The notes: generated by a model not told the origin, from the letters alone. A DNA stretch of 6,698 nucleotides from Anaerotignum sp. (GCA_017442465.1 JAFRZQ010000294.1:1-6698), one strand, 5' to 3'; positions 1 to 4,882 are shown, counted from the first letter of the stretch. A program made the numbers and translations.

Positions 1-85
1 AATGCAACTTTTTCAAGGGACTTTTCGTATGTACCTTTAATTTCCAAAAAAATTTTATATTTTCATAAATTGACGATTTATTCAC

Positions 86-108
86 AAAGGCGGAATTCCG
101 CCTTTTTT
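86..108 (+). terminator. Rho-independent terminator
   Basis: A perfect 20-nt palindrome lies at 86–105 (AAAGGCGG, AATT loop, CCGCCTTT) and runs into a T tract at 103–108. On the – strand there is no comparable T run, so it should stop + strand transcription coming from left of the window. It insulates the element's genes from the upstream neighbour, or ends an upstream gene whose coding region lies outside the window. Confidence 0.75.
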
Positions 109-165
109 ATTTCTCAGAAATCAGAAACCCTTAAAAATCAAGGTTTTTTCATAAATCACTGAAAA

Positions 166-195
166 ATGACAACACCGAAAATATGTGGTTATATC
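166..195 (+). promoter_or_regulatory. Candidate sigma-70-type promoter for the element's operon
   Basis: ATGACA (166–171) and TATATC (190–195) are separated by 18 bases and resemble weak –35 and –10 boxes. They lie upstream of the first element gene and downstream of the 86–108 terminator, where a promoter for the replication genes would be expected. The match is only moderate and the AT-rich context offers other candidates, for example TATAAG at 220–225. Confidence 0.3.
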
Positions 196-200
196 AAGGT

Positions 201-214
201 GTAAATCGATTTAC
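201..214 (+). promoter_or_regulatory. Perfect 14-bp palindrome, candidate operator
   Basis: GTAAATCGATTTAC is a perfect dyad starting 5 bases downstream of the candidate –10 box. A further ATTTAC half-site lies at 227–232. This position suits a repressor or autoregulator site controlling the operon. No repressor gene is visible in the window, so the binder would be host-encoded, one of the element's own proteins, or absent; binding itself is inference. Confidence 0.35.
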
Positions 215-312
215 GGACATATAAGAATTTACATGTTACGATTGGAGGAATCCTTAGGACAATTACTGATCTGATCATTGATCCCAAAAGTTTAGGAACA
301 AAACTGTGGCGG

Positions 313-573
313 GTGGATGTAATGCCGGTATACGAATACAGAAACAACAGGCGTACGGAAAACGTAACAGGTTATCGCTATGTTGTGGCAATGCCCGAAA
401 GAAATCTGGATAAAATCAGCATTAAAATTGAAGGCAAAAAGCAAATGGACCAGCCTGTTGGTTATGCGGAAGTATCTTTCACAGGGCTGGAAGTGTTTAT
501 CTATTGGATGAACGGGCAGCCTCAGATCGGTGCGAAAGCAACGGGTATTGCATTGGCGAATCATAAGTCTTGA
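313..573 (+). CDS. Small unrecognised protein preceding rep
   Basis: I do not recognise a named family. The product from a GTG start is 86 residues, mixed alpha/beta in character, with no membrane segment or signal peptide. It is rich in aromatic and beta-prone stretches (YRYVVAMPE, YAEVSFTGLEVFIYW), suggesting a compact soluble domain. The start is uncertain. GTG at 313 lacks a ribosome binding site, while the only strong one, GGAGGA at 244–249, lies about 60 bases upstream. The frame is open back to 205 and reads plausibly as protein just upstream (IIDPKSLGTKLWR), so the real protein is probably longer, starting at a non-standard codon (ATT 262 or CTG 271) or joined to an ATG at 233 by a frameshift. 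It ends directly before the origin hairpins and shares orientation with rep, so a role in replication or its control is possible but only by position. Confidence 0.6.
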   Translation: MDVMPVYEYRNNRRTENVTGYRYVVAMPERNLDKISIKIEGKKQMDQPVGYAEVSFTGLEVFIYWMNGQPQIGAKATGIALANHKS

Positions 574-578
574 TGTTC

Positions 579-625
579 GCAGTGCGGTGGGTGGATTTCA
601 ACCAGAAATCCATCTGCCGTGCTGC
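579..625 (+). repeat. 20-bp stem hairpin with strand-biased wobble pairs
   Basis: Arms 579–598 and 606–625 pair over 20 positions around a 7-base loop (CAACCAG). Fifteen pairs are Watson–Crick and the other five (at 583, 584, 588, 589 and 591) are all G·T/U wobbles when the + strand folds. The – strand would have five A·C mismatches instead. This bias suggests selection for folding of the + strand, either as RNA or as displaced single-stranded DNA. There is no T tract, so it is not a standard terminator. It sits directly between the small ORF and the replication origin and could be a single-strand origin, an attenuator of rep, or part of the initiation complex. Confidence 0.7.
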
Positions 626-626
626 C

Positions 627-688
627 CTACACCATAAGGGTTAGTATTACCCTTATGGCGTAGCATGTAGCATGTAGCAGAAGTAGCA
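627..688 (+). other. Rolling-circle replication origin of CRESS-DNA-virus type: stem-loop with nonanucleotide plus iterons
   Basis: CCATAAGGG (632–640) and CCCTTATGG (650–658) form a perfect 9-bp stem. It is extended outward by CTAC/GTAG (627–630/660–663) across a single A·C mismatch. The 9-base loop (641–649) plus the first stem base displays TAGTATTAC at 642–650, fitting the NANTATTAC nonanucleotide of circo-, nano- and geminivirus origins. By analogy Rep would nick between T648 and A649. Four GTAGCA hexamers follow directly on the right arm, the first starting inside it, as with circovirus hexamer repeats. The nonanucleotide lies on the same strand as rep, which begins 18 bases after the last hexamer. 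Nicking and binding are inferred from the family; the structure and motifs are seen directly. The site may also serve as oriT. Confidence 0.88.
660..688 (+). repeat. Four GTAGCA iterons (Rep-binding candidates)
   Basis: GTAGCA occurs at 660–665, 667–672, 674–679 and 683–688. The first three are spaced exactly 7 bases apart and the fourth 9 bases after the third. The first copy begins in the right arm of the origin stem-loop, so Rep bound there would be placed against the nick site. Between the array and rep only AAGGAGG (692–698) remains, so Rep bound to the iterons could also cover the rep ribosome binding site region and autoregulate its own gene (inference). Confidence 0.85.
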
Positions 689-705
689 AAGAAGGAGGCT
701 CACGG

Positions 706-1659
706 ATGAGCAATTCACAATCACGCAAGTGGCTGATGGCGATAAACAATCCGCAGGAATGTGGGTTTGATCATAGCCATATTTGCGAACTATTGATGAA
801 GTTTTTCCCTGATTATTTCTGCATGGCTGACGAAATAGCAAAAACAGGAACTTTTCATACCCATGTGTTTCTATATTCCCATTCCCCCATACGGTTCAGT
901 ACGCTAAAGAATCGGTTCCCGATTGCTCATATCGAAAAAGCATACGGGAGTGCAAAGGAAAACAGAGATTATATTTTGAAAGAAGGAAAATGGGAGCTGG
1001 ATGAAAAGGCAGAAACAAAAGTAGAAGGAAGTTTTTATGAACATGGTGAGGTGCCAAAGGAAAAAGAAGAAAAGAATCCGAGGATGAGTAAATTGATCGA
1101 AGATATCAGGGAAGGAAAACAGGCAGTAGAGATCATCGATGAATCTCCGGAATTCGCCTTTCGGGTACGGGATCTGGAAATTCTGAGAGAAGCTCTGCTA
1201 TCGGAAAAATTCAAAAACGAAAACAAAGAGGTTTTCGTATCATATCTGTATGGTGCCAGCGGTACGGGTAAGACCAAAAGCATCTATGAGAAGCATGCAG
1301 CCAAGGATATTTGCCGTATCACCAATTACCGACAGGGAAAAGGCATCAGCTTTGATGGATATAACGGACAGGATGTGCTGGTATTTGAGGAATTCAATTC
1401 CCAGATACCCATTGAAGAAATGCTAAATTATCTGGATATTTACCCGTTATCATTACCGGCAAGATATACGGACAGAACAGCCTGTTACACAAAAATCTAT
1501 ATCACATCCAACCTTCCTCTTCGGGAGCAGTATCAAGATGTGCAGGAATATCGCCCCGAAACATGGAAGGCTCTTCTGCGAAGGATACACCGAATTGTAG
1601 AATATCACGCAGACGGAACGACTACAGAAAGAAGGAAAAACGATGAACCGACCAGATAA
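706..1659 (+). CDS. rep: Replication initiator Rep, HUH endonuclease–superfamily 3 helicase (CRESS type)
   Basis: The 317-residue protein is close in length to circovirus Reps. The N-terminal nickase domain shows a motif I-like LMAINNP (10–16), motif II HTHVFL (metal-binding H51 and H53) and motif III YILK (89–92, catalytic Y89, K92). The helicase domain has Walker A GASGTGKT (183–190), Walker B VLVFEEF (224–230), motif C YITSN (265–269) and a downstream arginine-rich LLRRIHR (290–296) that may hold the arginine finger. It should nick the TAGTATTAC origin just upstream, stay bound to the 5' end, and unwind as a ring helicase for rolling-circle replication; it may also act as relaxase for transfer. 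The start is supported by AAGGAGG at 692–698, seven bases before ATG. The gene overlaps the next by 17 bp, implying translational coupling. Similar Reps are known on bacterial plasmids and integrated elements; the exact subfamily cannot be assigned here. Confidence 0.92.
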   Translation: MSNSQSRKWLMAINNPQECGFDHSHICELLMKFFPDYFCMADEIAKTGTFHTHVFLYSHSPIRFSTLKNRFPIAHIEKAYGSAKENRDYILKEGKWELDEKAETKVEGSFYEHGEVPKEKEEKNPRMSKLIEDIREGKQAVEIIDESPEFAFRVRDLEILREALLSEKFKNENKEVFVSYLYGASGTGKTKSIYEKHAAKDICRITNYRQGKGISFDGYNGQDVLVFEEFNSQIPIEEMLNYLDIYPLSLPARYTDRTACYTKIYITSNLPLREQYQDVQEYRPETWKALLRRIHRIVEYHADGTTTERRKNDEPTR

Positions 1660-2932
1660 AGAAGTGCTGGAGCAACGGACAATAAACCAATACCGATTTT
1701 TACGGATAAAAACAGGATTTTCTAATATACTGCATGAGAAAAAAGCAAAGATGGCAGCTGTCATTTATATCGCTCTGGTTGTGATCGGCTGGAAATTCTT
1801 GCAGACGATTTCCTTTGAAAACAGGGTTCTTGCCGATCTGACCAAACTATCCTTTCATTTCGCATATATTATTTTTGCTATCATTGGCGCAAGTATGCTT
1901 CTGGTACTCCTTGGAACACCAACAGGGGCAAGAAAAATCCATGATAATCTCTGGCGTGTTGGTTTAACAAACCATGCAGGTGAAAATCCGCTTTTAATAC
2001 GGAAATACACAGAGAAAAACGAAATCATCATGGAATTTGAACCCTGTGGTATCCCTCTGAAGGAATGGCAGGATAAAAAGGAACGTATTGAAACAGCATT
2101 GAATATTCATGTCCTGAAAATTACCCACGGAAAGAACCGCAAACGGATTCTCTTACATACCGTTTCAGGGGAACAGGATCTGCCTGAAATTCTCCATTGT
2201 AAAGATGCAGAACTTAGTAAAAAAGACTTTGAATTGGTACTGGGGCAGAGTTTTGGTGGAAAGGTGAAAGTAAATTTGACTAAAGTCCCTCATATCCTGT
2301 TAGGCCGTTCTACCGGCTCCGGCAAAAGCGTTCTACTGAAACTGATCCTGATGCAGTGTGTGAAAAAAGGTGCAGAAGTCTATATTGCCGATTTCAAGGG
2401 CGGTGTCGATTTTTCTCCTGCATGGCATCTAAACTGCAAAATCATCACGGAAGAAACAGAACTTTTGGATGTTCTGACAATGATCGTGGAAGAACTGGAA
2501 AACAGAAAGGTTCTGTTTCGAGAAAGCGGATGCGCCAATCTGACCGAATATCAAAAATACTATGATGCAAAACGCTATATTTTTGCCTGTGACGAAGTTG
2601 CAGAGGTTTTGGACAAAACAGGTCTTTCCAAAGAGCAAAAGGAGCTGGTAACAAAAATCGAAAGTAAACTTTCTGTGATTGCCAGACAGGGACGTGCCTT
2701 CGGTATCCATCTGATTTTAGCAACCCAACGCCCCGATGCAAATATCCTATCAGGACAAATCAGAAACAATATTGATTACCGTGTCTGTGGACGAGCCGAC
2801 AATGTGCTGTCCCAGATCATTTTAGATAATACTGCTGCTTCCGATGAAATCCCCAAAGATGCACAGGGACTTTTTCTAAATCATGAAGGCACAATATTTC
2901 GAGCATACTTATTTGATGAAGAATGGAAGTGA
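1643..2932 (+). CDS. FtsK/SpoIIIE-type DNA translocase, TcpA-like coupling protein
   Basis: The 429-residue protein has two predicted N-terminal membrane segments (about 38–57 and 73–91), a linker, and one FtsK-type ATPase domain. Its motifs are Walker A GRSTGSGKS (221–229), the FtsK signature DFKGG (250–254), Walker B YIFACDE (312–318) and ATQRP (360–364). It lacks the long linker and C-terminal gamma domain of chromosomal FtsK, matching the shorter TcpA/Orf21-like coupling ATPases of Gram-positive conjugative elements. It would sit in the inner face of the membrane and pump the element's DNA, presumably the Rep-bound strand, to a secretion channel. The start is supported by GAAGGA at 1631–1636, inside the end of rep, and the 17-bp overlap implies coupled expression. 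No other transfer gene is present, so the channel partner is inferred to be another element. Confidence 0.9.
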   Translation: MNRPDKEVLEQRTINQYRFLRIKTGFSNILHEKKAKMAAVIYIALVVIGWKFLQTISFENRVLADLTKLSFHFAYIIFAIIGASMLLVLLGTPTGARKIHDNLWRVGLTNHAGENPLLIRKYTEKNEIIMEFEPCGIPLKEWQDKKERIETALNIHVLKITHGKNRKRILLHTVSGEQDLPEILHCKDAELSKKDFELVLGQSFGGKVKVNLTKVPHILLGRSTGSGKSVLLKLILMQCVKKGAEVYIADFKGGVDFSPAWHLNCKIITEETELLDVLTMIVEELENRKVLFRESGCANLTEYQKYYDAKRYIFACDEVAEVLDKTGLSKEQKELVTKIESKLSVIARQGRAFGIHLILATQRPDANILSGQIRNNIDYRVCGRADNVLSQIILDNTAASDEIPKDAQGLFLNHEGTIFRAYLFDEEWK

Positions 2933-2936
2933 AATT

Positions 2937-3143
2937 ATGAATACAGAAAAGCCTCAGGTACCCATTCATTTGAAAATGGCTCTGACCATCAAAGAAGCTG
3001 CCGAATACAGCAACATCGGCATCAACCGTATCGATGCCCTTTTACGCCAACCCAACTGCCCCTTTGTTCTGTATGTAGGAACAAAAAAACTGGTAAAAAG
3101 AAAGGAATTTGAGCAGTATATCAGCAATAAATTCACGATTTGA
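2937..3143 (+). CDS. xis: Excisionase, Tn916 Xis type
   Basis: From ATG 2937 the product is 68 residues, about the size of Tn916 Xis. It has the LTIKEAAEYSNIGINRI segment (about 16–32) of the MerR-like winged-helix DNA-binding fold, followed by the wing and the basic GTKKLVKRKEFEQYI stretch seen in this family. I chose 2937 over an in-frame ATG at 2883 because GGAAG (2925–2929) is well placed before it, and the earlier start would overlap the translocase gene by 50 bp and add an unrelated N-terminus. It begins four bases after the translocase stop, so it is probably in the same operon. It should bend DNA at the element ends and push the integrase toward excision. The C-terminus is basic-aromatic and apparently complete. 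Confidence 0.85.
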   Translation: MNTEKPQVPIHLKMALTIKEAAEYSNIGINRIDALLRQPNCPFVLYVGTKKLVKRKEFEQYISNKFTI

Positions 3144-3154
3144 AGGTGGTTTCA
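3143..3154 (+). repeat. Repeat AAGGTGGTTTCA, inverted relative to copies right of int
   Basis: AAGGTGGTTTCA at 3143–3154, overlapping the xis stop codon, is repeated exactly in inverse as TGAAACCACCTT at 4510–4521. A near copy, GTGAAACTACCT, is at 4661–4672 (11 of 12 against the inverse of 3144–3155). Copies therefore bracket the integrase gene. They may be binding sites for Int or Xis; the role is inferred from position only. Confidence 0.5.
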
Positions 3155-3168
3155 CTATTGAGAAACAG

Positions 3169-3213
3169 GAGCCAATGTGGTACACTATGAAGTAATGCAT
3201 TGGCTCTTTTCTT
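3169..3213 (+). terminator. Terminator/attenuator hairpin between xis and int
   Basis: GAGCCAATG (3169–3177) and CATTGGCTC (3198–3206) form a perfect 9-bp stem with a 20-base loop, followed by TTTTCTT. It should stop or reduce read-through from the xis operon into int. That separates integrase expression from the replication genes, or lets int respond to anti-termination. The loop contains TGGTACACTA, which recurs at the 3' end of int (4430–4439). The large loop makes it a moderate rather than strong terminator. Confidence 0.65.
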
Positions 3214-3237
3214 GGTATAGAGAAAGGAGTTCAACAG

Positions 3238-4440
3238 ATGGGTAAAAACTTAAAAGGCAAAGAGTGTGGTGCAGGTATCTGCCAAAGGAAAGACGGTTTA
3301 TACAGTGCAAGATTTGTAAACCTACGGGGAAAACGGGTTGTAAAATGTTTCTCTTCCCTTCCTGAAGCAAGAAACTGGCTTGCAGATGCAAAATACGAGG
3401 ACAAGCACGGGCTTACTCCAACCAGTTCCAACATGACTGTAGACGAATGGTACAGTTTTTGGATGGACAACCTGATCTCTGATCTTGCACCAAACACACG
3501 GCGTAATTATCGGGAACGGTATGCACGAAATGTTCAGCCTTACATCGGACAAATTTGTATTTCTGATGTAAAGCCTATGCACTGCAAAACCATTCTGAAT
3601 CGTATGAACGAAGATTACGCAGGTTCTACTATCCGCCAAACCTATATTTTCATGGGTACGATGTTCCGATCTGCTGTTATGAATGATATTATTCAAAAAC
3701 ACCCCATGGACGGTGTCCGATTTACAAAGCCTGTCCGTGCTGTAAATGATATCAATTACTTAACTGTAGAGGAACAACGAAAGTTTTTGAAAACCGCCAA
3801 ACGATCACATAACTACGCACAATATGCACTGATTCTGGAAACCGGATTACGGACAAGCGAACTGATTGGTTTGACTTGGGATACCATCGACTGGAAGAAC
3901 AAAACCCTAACAGTCAATAAAACTTTGGAATATCGGCACAGTGAAAAATACTGGCGTGCCGGACCGCCCAAAACACCACAGAGTTATCGCACCATTCCAT
4001 TGACGAATCGAGCATATAGTATTCTGGAATCGGCTCGGGCTAACGCCAAAAATCGAAAAGAAGCAGAAATGCTTTCTCAGACTTTGGAGTACATAGACCG
4101 CCGTACTGGTGTAAAATCCACCTTAGTTTTGCGTGATTTGGTTTTCATCAACTGGCGAACAGGGGAACCCTCCAAAAACAGTTCTTATGATACCCACTTA
4201 TACAAATTGTATGACGAAGCAGGCATCAAACGATTTTGTATGCACGCTTTACGCCACACATACGCTACTCGGGCAATCGAAAGTGGTATGCAGCCAAAGG
4301 TACTGCAAAAACTTCTCGGTCATGCCAGTATCAAAACAACCATGGACAGGTATGTTCATGTAACAGACGAATCCATGACAAAAGCTATATTACAATTTGA
4401 AACACAACAGATAGAAAATGGTACAGTAATGGTACACTAA
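3238..4440 (+). CDS. int: Tyrosine recombinase integrase, Tn916 Int type
   Basis: The 400-residue protein matches Tn916-family integrases in size and layout. An N-terminal three-stranded arm-binding domain (about 10–58; GICQRKDGLYSARFV) leads into a SAM-like core-binding domain (about 65–165) and a C-terminal catalytic domain. Catalytic residues are visible: R205 (ETGLRTSEL), K245 (PPKTPQSYR), H336 and R339 (HALRHTYATR), H362 (LLGHASIKTT) and nucleophile Y372 (MDRYVHV). It inserts and, with Xis, excises the element through a covalent 3'-phosphotyrosine intermediate. The start is supported by AAAGGAGT at 3223–3230. A hairpin upstream separates it from xis, so it may have its own control. Its stop codon is embedded in AATGGTACA repeats that may be recombinase sites. 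No truncation is seen, so it is probably functional. Confidence 0.95.
   Translation: MGKNLKGKECGAGICQRKDGLYSARFVNLRGKRVVKCFSSLPEARNWLADAKYEDKHGLTPTSSNMTVDEWYSFWMDNLISDLAPNTRRNYRERYARNVQPYIGQICISDVKPMHCKTILNRMNEDYAGSTIRQTYIFMGTMFRSAVMNDIIQKHPMDGVRFTKPVRAVNDINYLTVEEQRKFLKTAKRSHNYAQYALILETGLRTSELIGLTWDTIDWKNKTLTVNKTLEYRHSEKYWRAGPPKTPQSYRTIPLTNRAYSILESARANAKNRKEAEMLSQTLEYIDRRTGVKSTLVLRDLVFINWRTGEPSKNSSYDTHLYKLYDEAGIKRFCMHALRHTYATRAIESGMQPKVLQKLLGHASIKTTMDRYVHVTDESMTKAILQFETQQIENGTVMVH
4417..4438 (+). repeat. Two tandem 11-bp repeats AATGGTACA(G/C)T over the int stop region
   Basis: AATGGTACAGT (4417–4427) is directly followed by AATGGTACACT (4428–4438). Inverted short copies (ACCATT at 4443–4448 and 4462–4467) follow. 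The 11-bp spacing is about one helical turn, as expected for arm-type sites bound by the N-terminal domain of a Tn916-type integrase near one element end. That function is inferred. Confidence 0.5.
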
Positions 4441-4491
4441 ACACCATTCTGAACCACAGAAACCATTGAAAATAAAGGAGAAGTGACAAAT

Positions 4492-4512
4492 ATGAAACTT
4501 GGTATCGAATGA
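4492..4512 (+). other. Six-codon ORF with a strong ribosome binding site (MKLGIE)
   Basis: AAAGGAG (4474–4480) precedes an ATG at 4492, but the frame stops after six codons at a TGA (4510–4512) that opens the inverted repeat TGAAACCACCTT. It may be the start of a gene cut off by the element junction, a translated leader, or chance. In the excised circle the sequence after it would change if the junction lies nearby, possibly completing a gene. This is speculative. Confidence 0.3.
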
Positions 4513-4632
4513 AACCACCTTTTTTCATAGTTTTATATTTCTTCATAAAAGTCGATAAATCCCATCATCTCGGGATTCCTTAAAACACCAATTTTATATA
4601 AATCCATGTAAATACGCATATATTTATACCAG

Positions 4633-4654
4633 ATTGGCGTAAAATTGGCGTAAA
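4633..4654 (+). repeat. Perfect tandem 11-bp repeat ATTGGCGTAAA
   Basis: ATTGGCGTAAA occurs twice head to tail at 4633–4643 and 4644–4654. It has the same 11-bp period as the repeats at the int 3' end. A GTGAAACTACCT near-copy of the repeat bracketing int lies a few bases on, at 4661–4672. Integrase arm sites or a relic of an older insertion are both possible. Confidence 0.5.
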
Positions 4655-4716
4655 TCAAAAGTGAAACTACCTGCAGAAAAGAGCTTGCAACATCAAATTC
4701 TCTTATCCAAAAACAA

Positions 4717-4746
4717 TGGTCATCCCAAATGGGATGACCACTTTTT
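4717..4746. terminator. Probable bidirectional terminator
   Basis: TGGTCATCCC (4717–4726) and GGGATGACCA (4731–4740) form a perfect 10-bp stem with an AAAT tetraloop. CTTTTT follows on the + strand, and on the – strand the sequence after the stem includes a run of five Ts (TTGTTTTTGG). It lies between converging transcription units (int to the right, glucokinase to the left), which suits a shared terminator. Confidence 0.8.
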
Positions 4747-4825
4747 ATATTAATCAAATATCATATTAAAAAGTACGAATAAGTATGAAGACATAACCGT
4801 TGAAGGTACACTCTCACAAAATCTG

Positions 4826-4882
4826 TCCAAAAAGGTCTAATCGACCCCCAAAAGTTAAATACTCATCTTTTAAAGGTCGATT
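4826..4882 (-). terminator. Hairpin 3' of the glucokinase gene, possible terminator
   Basis: Read on the – strand, the arm at 4882–4867 pairs with 4854–4839 over 16 positions. Thirteen are Watson–Crick and three consecutive U·G wobbles sit mid-stem (4872–4874 with 4847–4849); the loop is 12 bases. A five-T run follows seven bases past the stem on that strand. All mismatches are wobble-compatible only in – strand RNA, arguing that the folded species is the glucokinase transcript. The displaced T tract makes it weak as a terminator, and the 4717–4746 hairpin may back it up. Confidence 0.5.

Larger units (their letters stand above)
53..4540 (+). mobile_element. Integrative mobilizable-type element with a CRESS-virus-like replicon (boundaries tentative)
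   Basis: The certain core is 313–4440: a small ORF, Rep, FtsK/TcpA-like translocase, Xis and Int, all on the + strand. The gene order replication/transfer–xis–int matches the general plan of small Firmicutes integrative elements with Tn916-type recombination. The outer limits are uncertain. The limits given here follow a short AT-rich direct repeat (TTTTATATTT at 53–62 and 4531–4540), each copy followed by a related TCATAAA stretch; a match this AT-rich could be chance. No capsid, MOB relaxase, type IV secretion, repressor or cargo gene is seen, so if mobile it must borrow a transfer channel. The chromosomal genes to the right run on the opposite strand. Confidence 0.75.

Noticed and set aside
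127..148. AAACCCTT/AAGGTTT hairpin with a T run as a second terminator
   Set aside because: The stem needs a bulge and is short and weak; the strong terminator at 86–108 is the better call.
292..564. 90-codon – strand open frame opposite the first small gene
   Set aside because: The + strand frame has better protein character and continues the operon direction; the – strand frame has no ribosome binding site evidence that I can see.
2883..2936. Upstream ATG giving an 86-residue excisionase
   Set aside because: It would overlap the translocase gene by 50 bp and lacks a ribosome binding site, whereas ATG 2937 has one and gives the family's usual length.
3322..3702. 126-codon – strand open frame opposite int
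   Set aside because: It is antisense to a complete tyrosine recombinase with all catalytic residues, and has no ribosome binding site or family resemblance.
143..4530. TTTTTTCATA repeated at both flanks (143–152 region and 4520–4529 region) as att cores
   Set aside because: The match is only ten AT-rich bases with unrelated neighbours, so chance is likely.
4533..4757. 74-codon open frame on the – strand ending NPEMMGFIDFYEEI
   Set aside because: Its start lies at the terminator hairpin, it has no ribosome binding site or recognisable family, and it spans the tandem repeats. It is at most a decayed gene tail.
4839..4860. TCGACCCCCAAAAGTT resembling a terminal repeat of an IS3-type insertion sequence
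   Set aside because: No transposase remnant or second full terminal repeat is present, and the segment is better explained as one arm of the hairpin 3' of glcK.
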